From Diplolepis rosae (taxonomy: Eukaryota > Arthropoda > Insecta > Hymenoptera > Diplolepididae), in assembly GCA_030998225.1 (NCBI GenBank), contig JAPYXD010000250.1, forward strand, positions 1,984,001-2,048,000: DNA of 64,000 bases. Direction: 5' to 3'. Below the pieces are notes generated by a model. That model had not been told where the DNA came from and made no database searches. It saw nothing but the letters and a program-made list of their open reading frames with translations. This document shows positions 1 through 11,195 of this stretch, piece by piece; position 1 is the stretch's first letter, and every line of letters starts with the position of its first letter. A program made the translations under genes and the position numbers.

Positions 1-1091
1 CCTTAATACATGCGGAGGCAGATTTTACATGCTTACCCGGCTAGGCCCTTTACAAGCAATTTAATCATAATGATTTTACTACAAGATGATAATATAAATA
101 TACTATCTATTATGATTTTAATTTAGATAAGAATGCCACCTTCTATTTTCAGGCGGTAATCATTATGATACAAAGAGAAGAAAGATATTATATTCATGAT
201 TGTAGCGCTCCTAACAAGTCTATAGAAAAGGATATTTTTTTCGAGCATTTATGAAAATATTGTATACAGCATGCCAAAGTATTCCAAGTATAACTTTTAA
301 ATGTAATAATATTTGAGGAATTTATTTCTGTCGTTTTTTATCATATAGAATTATAGTTTGCTCCAGTAAAGAAATTCTATATGGTAACAGAATTATTAAA
401 ATATTCTCGAAAATTTCTAAACTTTAGTTTTATATTTTTTTCATATAACGATACTTTGAGGCTCTATATTCATACCCAAGATTCTTTAGAACCCGGTTTT
501 TTTCAGAAATGTTTAAAAAATCACATTTGCAGGGATTATCGCGTTTCAATGCATTTGACGGTTAAACCGTGAGTCTACTATTCTTGGATTTGTGATATTT
601 AAAAAATCCAGCTATTTTTGTATTTTTTAACTATAAACTTGAAACTAGTGTTTTTTGTGGAAAATTTTTTTTGTGTACGTCCTAAAATGAAACCTCGAAA
701 AAATAAGTTTAAGTGAAAAAATTCCCGCATGGAATAAAGAAGAGAAATTGTTCTAGCTTTACTAGATTACGAATATAACCTCGATATTTGCACCCATTTT
801 GTGCATGGATAGTCTTATGTCACACCGACTGCAACCTTGCCCCATCTCCACACTATTTACGTGCCCAAAATGGTTTTTAGGGGGTAAAAATCACCCCCGA
901 AAAGTGCGGTACCAAATACCCACTTAATTGTTTCACATATAATAACAGAATCTTTTACAATCAAACCAACTCAAAAAATATCCTCACTATGAGGGATGAA
1001 ATATGTGATTTTGCAAACATGATAAAAAAGATTTTTGGGGGGTAAACTACCCCACAACAACTTTTAATTATACAAAAAATTGTCAAATAGA
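1..1091. other. AT-rich non-coding sequence
   Basis: No coding region is supported. A diverged duplication is visible: the stretch around 957-1080 and the stretch around 1253-1363 both run from an acaa(t/a)c-type start to a GGGGTAAACTACCCC palindrome followed by a cga/taattata tail. This suggests tandem multiplication of a roughly 300-bp non-coding repeat. The 63-codon frame at 381-572 has no recognisable motif and lies in very AT-rich sequence. Confidence 0.5.
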
Positions 1092-1345
1092 CATTATTTC
1101 AACCCGATAAATCTGGAAAAATATATGTTGCACGCGACAATAAAATAAAGTTTACGTATATTTGCATTTTCATGAGAAATTAATTTATAAAGGGTAACCA
1201 CCCTTAAGTGCATGTTATTATATTTCTACAAAATAAAGTAAATTTCGCGTACAAAACCAAGCAGAAAAAATTCTTTCACACAGAGGGTTGAAAAATATAA
1301 ATTTCTTAATTTAGTCGACAAATTTTATGGGGGTAAACTACCCCA
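1092..1345 (+). repeat. Left arm of a 254-bp inverted repeat pair
   Basis: Read in reverse complement, this stretch matches 4113-4366 over about 254 bp with scattered substitutions. Both carry the segment reading TTTACGTATATTTGCATTTT or its complement, and the GGGTAACCACCCTTAAG block. It may be one arm of a composite element spanning 1092-4366, or an independent copy of a dispersed repeat in opposite orientation. Confidence 0.7.
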
Positions 1346-1363
1346 AAAAAAGTTACGATTATA

Positions 1364-1394
1364 CCAGGGGTGTTAGTTTGAATTTGCCGGTTTT
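1364..1394 (+). repeat. mariner left terminal inverted repeat
   Basis: 31 bp beginning CCAGGGGTGTTAG, preceded by TA. It matches the inverted right end at 2500-2530 apart from three or four central bases. Confidence 0.92.
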
Positions 1395-1535
1395 ACTCAT
1401 AGATGTCGCTAGAGATATGTATACATTTCTATGATTTGGCATCTATGTCATATTTTTCTATGGACAATAACCTTCAAAAATACACAATTGCATTCTGCCA
1501 AAATAATAGCATCATAGTTGTTTACCTCAGTGAAT

Positions 1536-2453
1536 ATGTCGAGTTTCGTTCCAAGTAAATTGCATTTGCGGCATTCGTTGCTTTTCTTATTTCATTCTAA
1601 AGAAAAAAGCAGTTGAAGCTCATCGATTGCTGGTAGAAACTTATGGTGAACATGCTCCAGTGATTAGAACATGTGAGACATGGTTTCGTCAATTCAAAAG
1701 TGGAGATTTCGATTTAACAGACAATGAACATCCTGGTGCAGCGAAAAAGTTCGAAGACGAGGAATTGCAGGCGTTATTGGATGAAGACCCAACCCAATCG
1801 CAACAACAATTGGCACAAACACTAAATGTGACCCGAGGAGCAATTTGCCAACGTTTAAAAGCCATGGGAAAAATCCAAAAGTATGGAAAATGGGTACCAC
1901 ACCAACTGAACGATAGACAAATGGAAAATCGAAAAACCATTTGTGAAATGCGGCTTCAACGGTTCGAAAGGAAATCTTTTCTGCATCGGATTGTCACGGG
2001 GGACGAAAAATGGATTTATTTCGAGAACCCGAAGCGGAAAAAATCATGGCTTTCACCTGGTGAGGTCGGCCCATCGACTCCAAGGCCAAATGGCTTTGGC
2101 CGTAAGACAATGCTCTGTGTTTGGTGGGACCAGTGTGGTGTGGTGTACTTCGAGTTATTATAACCTGGTGAGACGGTGAATACGGATCGCTACCGACAAC
2201 AAATTATCATTTTGAATCATGCGTTTATCAAAAAACGGCCAGAATGGGCCCAAAGACACGGCAAAGTTATCCTACAATATGACAACGCACCGTCTCATAC
2301 CGCTAAAGTGGTGAAGAACACATTAAAAGCATTGAATTGGGAAATATTATCGCACCCGCCTTGAAAGAGAAAAAGTTTTTTTGGAATGGTATCCATGATT
2401 TGCCTGAAAGATGGGCAAAATATGTAAAATCCAATGGTCAGTACTTTAAATAA
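1536..2453 (+). pseudogene. mariner transposase, inactivated
   Basis: Cut-and-paste DDE/D transposase, nuclear, acting on its own inverted repeats. The frame begins MSSFVPSK at 1536, the usual mariner N-terminus. A frameshift near 1596-1601 leads into AHRLLVETYGEHAP, then helix-turn-helix DNA-binding sequence with QFKSGDFDL and the linker WVPHQL. The first catalytic Asp lies in VTGDEKWIYFENP and the second in LQYDNAPSH. Damage: a TAA stop at 2161-2163 where the family has Lys (ELLKPGE), and after LSHPP a deletion of roughly 35 codons that removes the third Asp (normally in YSPDLAPSDYHLF) and leaves a TGA. Sequence then resumes with FFWNGIHDLPERW and ends QYFK. It cannot make active enzyme. 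Family identity is very secure. Confidence 0.93.
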
Positions 2454-2499
2454 AATTTTTTTGAGATTCCCTTGAGAATTAAGTGTTTTCTTTATTGAA

Positions 2500-2530
2500 A
2501 AAACCGGCAAACTTCAACTAACACCCCTGG
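2500..2530 (-). repeat. mariner right terminal inverted repeat
   Basis: 31 bp ending AACACCCCTGG followed by TA; the inverted partner of 1364-1394. Confidence 0.92.
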
Positions 2531-2589
2531 TACAAACGATTATATAAACTTATATGTATAATATAGAGTTCTTTAATTTATAGAAGCAT

Positions 2590-2720
2590 AAGAAAATGTT
2601 CTTAAAGGTGGTTACCCCTTATAAATTAATTTCTAATGAAAATACAAATATACGAAAAGTTAATTTTATTATCGCGTGGCATATATATTTTTTTCAGAAT
2701 TTTCAGCTTCAATTTAACCT
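2590..2720 (-). repeat. Third, partial copy of the 254-bp repeat
   Basis: About 130 bp with GGTGGTTACCCCTTATAAATT and the stretch around TATCGCGTGGCATATATA. It matches 4250-4360 in direct orientation and 1100-1215 inverted, with more divergence than those two show to each other. Truncated at both sides. Confidence 0.65.
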
Positions 2721-2756
2721 ATTTGATAATTTTCTTGTATAATCCTAACTTTTTTA

Positions 2757-3846
2757 CATTTTCATCATGGATGAGAAGGTATTGGTTTTATGTGAAAAAT
2801 GACTATCGAAATTTTCATCAAATCTTTACGTTTTGAGACCCCTTGAGTCAGAAAAAATGGTTTTTACGAAAGTGTCTGTCTGTCTGTCTGTAGGTCGTGT
2901 GCGGCATAACTCTCGGTAGAATTATCAGATTGAATTGAGCTTTGGTACACTTCATCGGAGCCGAAAATGTAAGGACAAGTTCGTTAACCAGCCACATCCA
3001 ATTAAAATTGAGGGATTGAGCACTACTTTTGTGTTTTTGAAAATAACTTTTTGAAAAAATCAAAAATTTCAATACTGGTTTTTGATAGTGCTCATGAATC
3101 TCTACAAATTATCCTGATAACATTTTTTGATTAAATCAAAATTAGAAATGTTACAGCATATTAAAACTTGAAAAAAGTCAATATCAAAATTCCATTTTCC
3201 AGTTAAATTATACGAGATACGAAAAAACGTTATGATACAATATTATTAAATAAATAAAGACCTACAAATTTGAATTATAAACATTTTTTCATAAGATGCA
3301 TATTTTTCTTTGTAATTTAAAAAACAAATATTGAAAATCCAAAATTCAATTTTTTAACAATAATATGTGAAATACGAAAAAAACGTAAGAATACAAAGTT
3401 GTTCGTTTCAAAAAGATCTGCAAGTTTTGTCTTACACAGTTTATGAAAAAACATATATTTTTTGTTTCAATTCCAAAAAATACGATTAAAATTCAAGAAT
3501 TCCATTTTTTAGACAAAATATATGAGATACATAAAAAACGTTTAGATGAAAAATTATTTGCCTAAATGAGGTCTACAAATTATCATTAAGACATTTCGGG
3601 ACAGGATGTATATTTTATGTTTTGATTTTTAATATTAAAAAAATTCGATTTTTTTCACCAAAATATGTGAGATACGAAATAAGCGTTGTTCTGCAAAATC
3701 GTTTCCTTAAATAAAGTCTACGATTGTTTTTTCTTTTTGAGAGATTTGGAAGAAAATAAATTATTTTAATCATGTAATTTATTAAAAAGTTACTGAAATG
3801 TATACAGAAAATCGAGCGCGAAACGCGAGCGTCATGATGAGAATGT
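2757..3846 (-). mobile_element. 1.09-kb non-autonomous repeat, copy 1 (inverted relative to copies 2 and 3)
   Basis: Non-coding repeat bounded by short inverted termini: CATGATGAGAATGT at 3833-3846 and ACATTTTCATCATG at 2756-2769. The interior contains a GTCTGTCTGTCTGTCTG run (about 2874-2891) and several diverged AT-rich blocks with ACGAAAAAAACGT-type motifs. Its reverse complement matches 45325-46373 almost end to end, and 55236-55380 plus 57395-57991. No coding capacity. I infer a non-autonomous DNA element from the 14-bp termini and copy number; the mobilising transposase is unknown. Confidence 0.7.
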
Positions 3847-4112
3847 GTTCCTTAAGGCTGATAGAGCCTTAAGTAAATTGAATCTCCTGTTTCACTTAAA
3901 TTCAAAAAGAAATAGAGTGACTTTGAGAAAATGTGTAATTCACATCATCTGTAATATTATTATAAAATTGGTTTGAGCTTCAATATCAAATTATAAGAAA
4001 TAAATTGAAATGTATGCGAAGAGCACAAGACCGAGCGCGAAGCGCGAGGTTCAGAAAGAACGGAGCGCGAAGCGCGCGATGAGAATGTGCCCGCGAAGCG
4101 GGTAGATTTTTT
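3847..4112. repeat. GC-hairpin-rich spacer
   Basis: Short perfect hairpins stand out against AT-rich flanks: GAGCGCGAAGCGCG (around 4033 and again near 4063) and CCCGCGAAGCGGG (4090-4102), the latter preceded by GATGAGAATGTG, the same terminus as the 1.09-kb repeat. Hairpins like CCCGCGAAGCGGG occur near the 3' ends of Helitron-like elements, but the diagnostic CTRR terminus was not seen, so no class is assigned. Confidence 0.4.
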
Positions 4113-4366
4113 GGGATAGTTTACCCCCATAAAATGTTTCGACTAAATTAAGCAATTTATATTTTTCAACCCTCTGGATGAAAGAATTTTTTCTGCTTGG
4201 CTTTGTACGCGAAATTCACTTTATTCTGTAGAAACATAATAACATGTACTTAAGGGTGGTTACCCCTTGTAAATTAATTTCTCATGAAAATGCAAATATA
4301 CGTAAACTTTATTTTATTATCGCGTGCAGCATATATTTTTTCCAGATTTTTCGGGTTAAAATAATG
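4113..4366 (-). repeat. Right arm of the 254-bp inverted repeat pair
   Basis: The inverted counterpart of 1092-1345, starting at the GGGATAGTTTACCCCC palindrome and ending at TCGGGTTAAAATAATG. Confidence 0.7.
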
Positions 4367-7030
4367 TAAAGGGAGACACATATTAGAGTATGTGAAACAT
4401 ATTATAAATTACGTAGGTTGTAGCGGATACTGCGAAATGAAAAGACTTGTTTAGGATAGAAACGGATGGAGGGCTGCAGCAAACCAGTCTCAGGACTGCT
4501 GATTATAACAACAACGTTCAGAAAGTACGAGAAATAAAATAAAAATGATTTAAAAAAGTTGGCTTAGTATGCTTATCACCTGTTTTTTCATAAATATGTA
4601 TCCTAATTGTGTTCAAAATAACTATTACATCTTTTCATAAAATATAATTTTTGACTTTTTCAGATTTTTCTATATTATAATGTATTTCTTCCGAGCATGG
4701 TATTGCAGGCCTTTAATCCTTTGGAACAACTGGAGCCATATGAAGGAATTGCTTTGAGGAAAATTTTGAGTGCTGAGGATGACTTGAATCAAGAGGAGAA
4801 AATGAAACAATTGACGCAGGGACTGCTGTATGGGATTGATCCATTTCTGCTAAACTTATCTGATAGTTAGGGAAAATCGTATGTTTCATTACAACTATGG
4901 CCCCTGAAAATTAAGGCCTCGTTCTTAATGAGCATCTAACTATTAAGAAATAATTTACCAATGTTTCCACAATTTTTTTTCTATGAAAATATTAATTTCT
5001 TGATGAAATTGTAAAATATAATGAAAAAAATTATTAGAAAATCATTATGAAATTACTCAAATATTTCTTAAATCCGCTAATGATTCTCTGTCAATATTAT
5101 GCAGATGTTATTGGGAAATTTTAAATTGTTTATCGGTCGTCGACCAACCGATAGGAGATATAGAAAAGCATTGAAGGGCATGTGATACTTGAAAAAAGTA
5201 GCAAGTTTATGTGAACAATTTAGACCAGTTTCTAAATGTTTGTATTCAGAATACATACAATTTTATTCCTAAAATTTGAAAAATGGTAAAGAAGATAAAA
5301 GCGAATGTATTTGGACTACTTTTTGTTTTTATAATAAAAAAGAATGTACGATATATTCTGCTAAAATTGAACTTTTTTTCAATCAATAAATATCAATAAA
5401 TCAATAAAATTTGCCAATTTTTTAAGTATTAAATGCCCTCAAGCAATTTTTCTTTAGTTTTCGTATTGAAAAATAATGATCCCTTTCATAAAGTTAGTAT
5501 GACAATACACGATGTTTTTTAACATACGAGTACTTTTTCTTTTCGTGCAAACGTAATATATATTAATAATCGAGAAAAAACCACCGCAGAATCTTAGCTA
5601 TTGCTATAAAAGTTATTCCATTGGAATAAAATTGAGAAAATTAGTTGTGTCAACAACTTTCTTTGAAAAATTAATTTAACAAATTTTATTTAAAAATTAT
5701 AATCACCATCCGATTTTACAGAGGAAAATATAAAAAAACATATTAGATGTTTAAATATGTCAACATTTTTGGTATCAAATATTATAAATAAAATAAAATA
5801 CATTTTTATTCAAAATCCTCTAAATTAATTGTTTATTATTAAATTTAGAAAAACTGACATAATGTTCACAATCAGCAATGTTAAATACGTAGAAAAAACC
5901 GCTTCACTAAAATAGATTTATTTTTCTAAACTTTTTATTTCTTCAGTCCGACACATTGGATCCGTCATATTGAATTTTTAAAAGCCGTCCGTATTTGTAC
6001 CTACACTGCAAAAAATCTCCTGCGAATTTTGCACACAATCTGAATTTACTGAAAAAGCAACATACTCGAGTTAATTTCCTTGCTCGAATTCAAGCGGATT
6101 TCGTATCGTTATCTTCTATGCCAGAGTAGCAAAGCCGATATAGCAAGTTCGTTCCAGTGTCACATTAAGACGGCCCTTCACTCCGCCGACGAAAACACAC
6201 GAAACCTGTACTCTCTCAGTATTTATACATCGCCATTCCATCATGGCCATACTAAGAGAGTGCGGGTGCCGAGCGTTTTCCGCAGGCAGAGTGGGAAGCT
6301 TTTTTTCTTAGCAAGACACTTAAGCGGCGCTTATAATATCCGCAAGTTTTGGTAAATTTTGTTTAATTATTTACTATTTTGTCATTTAACACTAAGGCTA
6401 TAATCTTTTGTTTTTATCCAAAAATGCAATGTCTTTTATGTCGATATCAAATCAAAAAGTCGCTAACGAAAATTCTAACGGCACCTTATACGAAATTCTA
6501 AAGAAACTTTTTTCAGTGTAACGACCTGAAAAAACAAAACAATAATTTCTATAAAGATACAGTTTTCAAACTTCAGCTCAAAACAAACTTTTGGATTTAT
6601 CCCGAACTCTTGATTTTTTTGAAAGATTAAATCGATTTGTTTATTAAACTAATGATTTTATCACACACTTTATATTTTTTTAGACATTTGCAACTTTTCC
6701 AACAAATCAATGCAATCCGTTCATTAACTACTTATTATGTTTAAAATATATGGATTTTCTTGTTAGTGAAACATATATGTTCTGTAGATGCAGAATGGTT
6801 AAAGAAGTCGAAGAGAAGTTACCATACCTGTATATGTATAATATTGCAAATAAATTTTCGTGCTAGCTGCCTCAGTGTGAAAAAATGGTATCTTCTTTAG
6901 GTTAGCTATATTTAAAAAAATCTAATATCAATAAGTTATCGATATTTTAACAAATGAATTTTTTTTCAGAGATAGCTACTAGTTAGTCAAGCATGAGTTT
7001 AATTATCTTAAGCAACTACTAAATAAAAAT
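4367..7030. other. AT-rich intergenic sequence, possible LINE 3' tail and orphan short ORFs
   Basis: Mostly very AT-rich with no recognisable gene. Around 4430-4515 a GC-richer stretch ends CTGATTATAACAACAACG, which resembles LINE 3' ends, but no coding sequence accompanies it. A 91-codon frame at 6080-6355 lies in locally GC-richer DNA with a hairpin (ACTCTCTCAGTAT paired with ACTAAGAGAGT); I recognise no domain and cannot support it as a gene. Confidence 0.4.
4697..4870 (+). other. Orphan 57-codon open frame, possible exon remnant
   Basis: A short open frame (MVLQAFNPLEQLEP... ending LLNLSDS then TAG) with noticeably coding-like, less AT-biased composition than its flanks. A TTTTTCAG acceptor-like sequence lies about 30 bp upstream. 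It is too short for a confident call, and no neighbour exon or family is recognised. It could be the last exon of a decayed host or transposon gene. Confidence 0.25.
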
Positions 7031-7670
7031 ATATGGTGGGTTCCATGGCAAATCGGATGGGTTCAGGACTCCATGTTTCCGCTTTACTTGAAATTTTAAG
7101 GATTGATAGACTAACATAAATAATGAAGAAACCCAAAATTTGAGATTATTTCATGCATTATTTAAAAAGTTATGGGATAAACAAAACAAAAAAATGTTTT
7201 TGTTCTTTTTCAATTATTTAAAAACTGAAACTAGGAAAAATTCTGAAAAAAATTACACAAACGTATCATTAGATGGTCGATGTAGTAGTATTTTTTGGAA
7301 AAATTTTTACTTCAAAATTAACAATAAAAAAAATGTTTTTCTGAAACAAATTGATTTTTTGAAAAAACGCCATCTTTGAAAAATCTGAAAAAATTCATAG
7401 TGATAGCCCCGAGTATTATGCAAATTTTAGGTATTTAATTAAGGTGCGCACTCGAAAGTTGCGCGAAATATGATTTTTTTTGTAAAGTGATGCGCGTGGA
7501 ATCACGATCTTCAATCGACGGCGTCGAGCGCGACTTCCACTAATACTGTATTACTGTCTACTTTTTCGAGAACGTTATTATCAAAAAGTGATGGGAAGTG
7601 ATTATTCATTGCTTATATTATGTACATGTTAATATTAATATATTATGTTCACATGAATTTGCATCTTACC
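7031..7670 (+). repeat. Long terminal inverted repeat, left arm
   Basis: 640 bp, ending in TTTGCATCTTACC. Includes a GC-rich block near 7480-7540 (GTGATGCGCGTGGAATCACG and GACGGCGTCGAGCGCGACTT) inside otherwise AT-rich DNA. The 79-codon frame at 7140-7379 is repeated at 8991-8752 and is probably non-coding TIR sequence. Confidence 0.85.
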
Positions 7671-7730
7671 TCTTCTGTTACGTAATATGTGCCACAAATG
7701 TTATTAGCTTTAGAAATTTCATTCGAAATA

Positions 7731-8511
7731 TTACAATTTAATTTTTCTCGACGTAGAACTATTCGAAAACGTTCTGATTTCGAGAGTTTTATTATCAACG
7801 GGTGATGCAGAGTGAATGGAAAGTGTTTCTTTAATTGTTTTACATTTCGCAAACCTAATTTTCAAGAACTCATCTGCACTTTCGTAAACGCTCCTTAAAC
7901 ATAAAAAGACATTTAAGTTTTTCAAATTTTCTACTGCCCACTCATAAAGTTTTTGAGCGGTCAAAATTTCGTTTTTGATGCCAGATTTTAAACAGGATCG
8001 TCTAGCTATCCGTTTTGAAGTGCCTCCGACATCGTCGCATGCTCCTTTTTCATGACCTGTTGCATAAAAATGCCGTTCACCCGCAGCTCCAAAATCTATT
8101 AAGTGATGCGATAAAATTTATTTTGTTCTTGTACTGTTGATGTGCTCCATCAGAAAAATATTTAATTCTGTTAACGACTGTGAAATTTTTTTTTAAAGAT
8201 GCAACCAATTTTTTTGTAATCAAGTGTACTGCAATTGTGTCATACTTGAGGCAATCCGATATGCCAACATAAGATACATGTTCTATTTTATTAGCTTTAA
8301 TATTTTTGTAATAAATAACAAACGGGTGAAGCGTTGCCTGATTATTATTCCAGTGGAAACCTTGAACGGCTTCCCGAACAACAAAAGCGAAATTTTCTGA
8401 AAAATCCAGAGTAACGACGAAATTGCCGGTTTTCGAATTATCTTTGGCACTTCTGAAAGCGGTAAGATGCAAATTCATGTGAACATAATATATTAATATT
8501 AAAATGTACAT
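7731..8511 (-). pseudogene. Transposase-like protein of the long-TIR element, frameshifted
   Basis: C-terminal two thirds of a presumed DDE/RNase-H-fold transposase. Reading from 8511: a strand with LDFSENFAFVV, then GFHWNNNQATLHPFV, SDCLKYDTIAV, and YFSDGAHQQYKNKINF, with acidic residues placed as expected for catalytic Asp. A frameshift near 8100 leads into DFGAAGERHFYATGHEKGACDDVGG and ends KIKL at 7731. The relative at 55385-56709 has the same motif order (SHCNNDQATIF, YGAAQQFKNKYNF, HATAHGKGPCDGIGG). The Trp expected before HF is Arg here. The N-terminus is missing; the first codons run into TIR sequence. I know this motif set from uncharacterised arthropod and cnidarian proteins but cannot name the superfamily. 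The transposase role is inferred from the flanking inverted repeats. Confidence 0.7.
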
Positions 8512-9100
8512 AATATAAGCAATGAATAATCACTTCCCATCACTTTTTGATAATAACGTTCTCGAAAAAGTAGACAGTAATACAGTATTAGTGGAAGTCG
8601 CACTCGACGCCGTCGATCGAAGATCGTGATTCCACGCGCATCACTTTACAAAAAAATTCATATTTCGTGCAATTTTCGATTGCGTACCATAATTAAATAC
8701 CTAAAATTTGCATAATACTCGGGGCTATCACTATGATTTTTTTCAGATTTTTCAAAGATGGCGTTTTTTCAAAAAATCAATTTGTTTCAGAAAAACATTT
8801 TTTTTATTGTTAATTTTGAAGCCAAAATTTTTCCAAAAAATACTACTACATCGACCATCTAATGATACGTTTGTGTAATTTTTTTCAGAATTTTTCCTAG
8901 TTTCAGTTTTTAAATAATTGAAAAAGAACAAAAACATTTTTTTGTTTTGTTTATCCCATAACTTTTTAAATAATGCATGAAATAATCTCAAATTTTGGGT
9001 TTCTTCATTATTTATGTTAGTCTATCAATCCTTAAAATTTCAAGTAAATAGGAAACATGGAGTCCTGAACACGTCCGATTTGCCATGGAACACACCATAT
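8461..9100 (-). repeat. Long terminal inverted repeat, right arm
   Basis: The inverted partner of 7031-7670, beginning GGTAAGATGCAAATTC and ending CCATGGAACACACCATAT. Confidence 0.85.
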
Positions 9101-9754
9101 TTAGATTTAGTCCATTGAATCAATCAAAGAGCTCTTAAGTGATTATTAACCAATCAGCGACCGTAGAATCAAAATCACATATTTACTACCACTTCTAGTT
9201 TTTTTTCGGGAAACAACAATATTTCTAACTATAGCAATACTTTTTCATTCTGTTTTGTTTTACAAGTTTGCTGTACATTAATTTTAATTAGAAATTGATG
9301 AAATTATAACTTCATTGACTCCAAACACCCTTATTTATGTTATAAAGTACCTTTAGTGCTCGGTCCTGCACTGGTTTTTTTCGGAAAAAGAGCAGGGGGT
9401 CCTAAAACAGGCGACCGGGCACGTCCTCGGGTTGCGGATAGAGGGGCTGAATGCTGATCAGATGTTTCTGTTAGTACCTCACAGCTAGACCTAGCTGTGA
9501 GCAAATCTTTTTGTTTATCGGCCCTGGTGGCGGTGGTCGGGCGACGGGTGACCGTCCTGCTTCGTAGAACGTAGCGGCCGTAGAGGCGAATGAAAACCTA
9601 AAAACATCGACTTTCGAACCATCGAAAACAAGAAGTTTCGATGTTCGATTTAACCTCAACATCAAATCTTAAACATCGATGTCGAAAACACCGACATCGA
9701 AAGCAAAAACCTCGATGTTTCCGATATTTCCGATGTCGAGGTTCCATTACCAAA
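9101..9754. other. Intergenic, with an R1-like 5' UTR scrap and ATCGA-rich repeats
   Basis: 9360-9450 matches, in reverse complement, the 5' region of the second R1-like family at about 15415-15500 (shared GGTTGCGGATAGAGGGG and the flanking words). 9590-9745 is built of repeated CGATGTC / GACATCGA words. No coding region is supported; the 64-codon minus frame at 9471-9665 spans the two parts and looks accidental. Confidence 0.5.
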
Positions 9755-10800
9755 TGTTACATTCCGGTAACATTAAAATTTTATATTGCCCCTGTGTAAG
9801 GACACCACGCAACACACCAATGCTAACATCGAGAAAATAGAAGATTAGCATTCTAATAATAAATTATCATATGGACCGAATAACTGTTCGCGTGAGATAA
9901 ACCAATGTATTACCCTACGTCGAAAGATCGGTTTGAAACTTGTTAATGAGTGATGAAGAAGAGCAGCACTCTGTAATGAGTCAATGACTCACACCGCGTG
10001 TCGATAAAGTAGTAATGGTGCGTTAATAATCTAATGAGAAAGTCAGGGATTATCAGCATGGTTTTACTAACATTAAGTTGGTAAGATTAATTTTAAAATT
10101 GTTACTACCACCCTGGCTATTGATTTAGCATCGATTATTATTAAAGTCGGTAGTTATCGATTGTCGATGATCAACCATCCGATATCAATGAGGAAAACAT
10201 CGATTGTTGATCATAAATCATAAATTAAAGACTAGGTGATTGATTTTCTGCAATCGATTATCGATAAGAGCCTATAAAGTATGTAAATTACCGATAAATA
10301 GATGCAAGGGTGAATATTTGAATCTACACTTATTTGATGATGACAACTACTCACAGAAGGTAGTGGGAACGAAACGTGACTAGAACCAATTTTGCGCAAT
10401 ACGTGGCAAACACCAGTTTCGTGAGATTCACTCCCATTGCCCTCACTATTGAAAAATTGAATAATATATATACCCCAGGTTCACCTCTGGAGATTTGTCA
10501 TTGAGTTCCGATCAGAAAGTCAACGTCGTGAGCAGACCCTTTGATACACATAAGTCTCATCGGTTTCTTTGCGCACAATTCTACCTTCGGTACTTGGTAA
10601 ATAAAATCCTCTGTCCTTAAGTGGTGCAAGTCCGGAAACAGTAGTGCTATTTAGTTTCTTTGGATTACGTGTATCGTCGTATTAAGTCGTGTCGGTTAAT
10701 AGTGATTCAATTCTGATATCAGGACGAACTAACCTATCTTGTTAACAAGTACATGCCAGATTCATTTCTCGTGTACTTAGCAAGATACGTAAGCGGATAA
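9755..10800 (+). mobile_element. 5' LTR of a gypsy-like retroelement (family TGTTAC)
   Basis: Starts TGTTACATTCCGGTAAC, the same start as the LTRs at 14496 and 21469. Shared blocks with those copies include GCCCCTGTG(T/C)AAGG, GAATAACTGTTCGCGTGAG, TAAAGTAGTAATG, GGTTCACCTCTGGAG, ACTTGGTAAATAAAATCC (probable polyadenylation signal) and TATCTTGTTAACAAGTACATG. Similarity ends near 10800, before the GTAACA terminus seen at 23529, so the 3' end of this LTR is missing or diverged. Confidence 0.75.
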
Positions 10801-11195
10801 TTGATAATTAATAACAAGATTGTTTCAATGCATTACCTTCTAAGTTTTGCATAGCAAATTCTGCCAGAATATGAGTAAATTCAGATTGTGTATGTACATT
10901 GCATATTGTACCATCTAACATATTATATTAAATTATATCTCAAATATAAAATTATTAAATAGAAAAACGATTTCAATCTCCATATGACTAACAATTTTTA
11001 CTGCTCATACAAATTTCATAGCAACAATAGTTCATACAAATGAAACATCCGAAGTGATTATTAGGTAATCTTTTGAAAATGTTTTAGCTACATAATATAT
11101 GATTTTTTGTGTGTAGTTATGGTAGGCAATGGACATAAGTTAAATTAATTGTTGGTAGCTAAGTTTTCCAACGACATCTAACACAAATCCTTTTC

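Larger units (their letters stand above)
1364..2530 (+). mobile_element. mariner transposon with both terminal inverted repeats
   Basis: A complete-ended but internally damaged mariner of about 1167 bp. The 31-bp ends (1364-1394 and 2500-2530) begin CCAGGGGTGTTAGTT and end in GCCGGTTTT; they are inverted matches except for a few bases in the middle. A TA dinucleotide flanks each side (1362-1363, 2531-2532), the target-site duplication expected of Tc1/mariner. It sits just inside the left arm of the 1092/4366 inverted repeat. Confidence 0.93.
7031..9100. mobile_element. 2.07-kb DNA transposon with 640-bp terminal inverted repeats
   Basis: Two arms, 7031-7670 and 8461-9100, are inverted copies of each other at very high identity; the 79-codon frame in each arm differs by one residue. 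They flank about 790 bp carrying the remains of a transposase on the minus strand. The element starts near TATGGTGGGTTCCATGGCAA and ends at the matching inverse. The near-identity of the arms implies recent transposition or gene conversion, although the coding region between them is already broken. Confidence 0.85.

Noticed and set aside
3847..4112. Helitron 3' end
   Set aside because: Hairpins of the right kind are present, but the CTRR terminus and the 5' TC end were not found.
6080..6355. 91-codon frame as a host gene
   Set aside because: No domain, no splice context and no relative in the window; a local GC-rich hairpin region explains the open frame.
7140..7379. 79-codon frame duplicated at 8752-8991
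   Set aside because: It looks conserved only because it lies in the two nearly identical inverted repeats; Lys/Phe/Asn-rich composition simply reflects AT-rich DNA.
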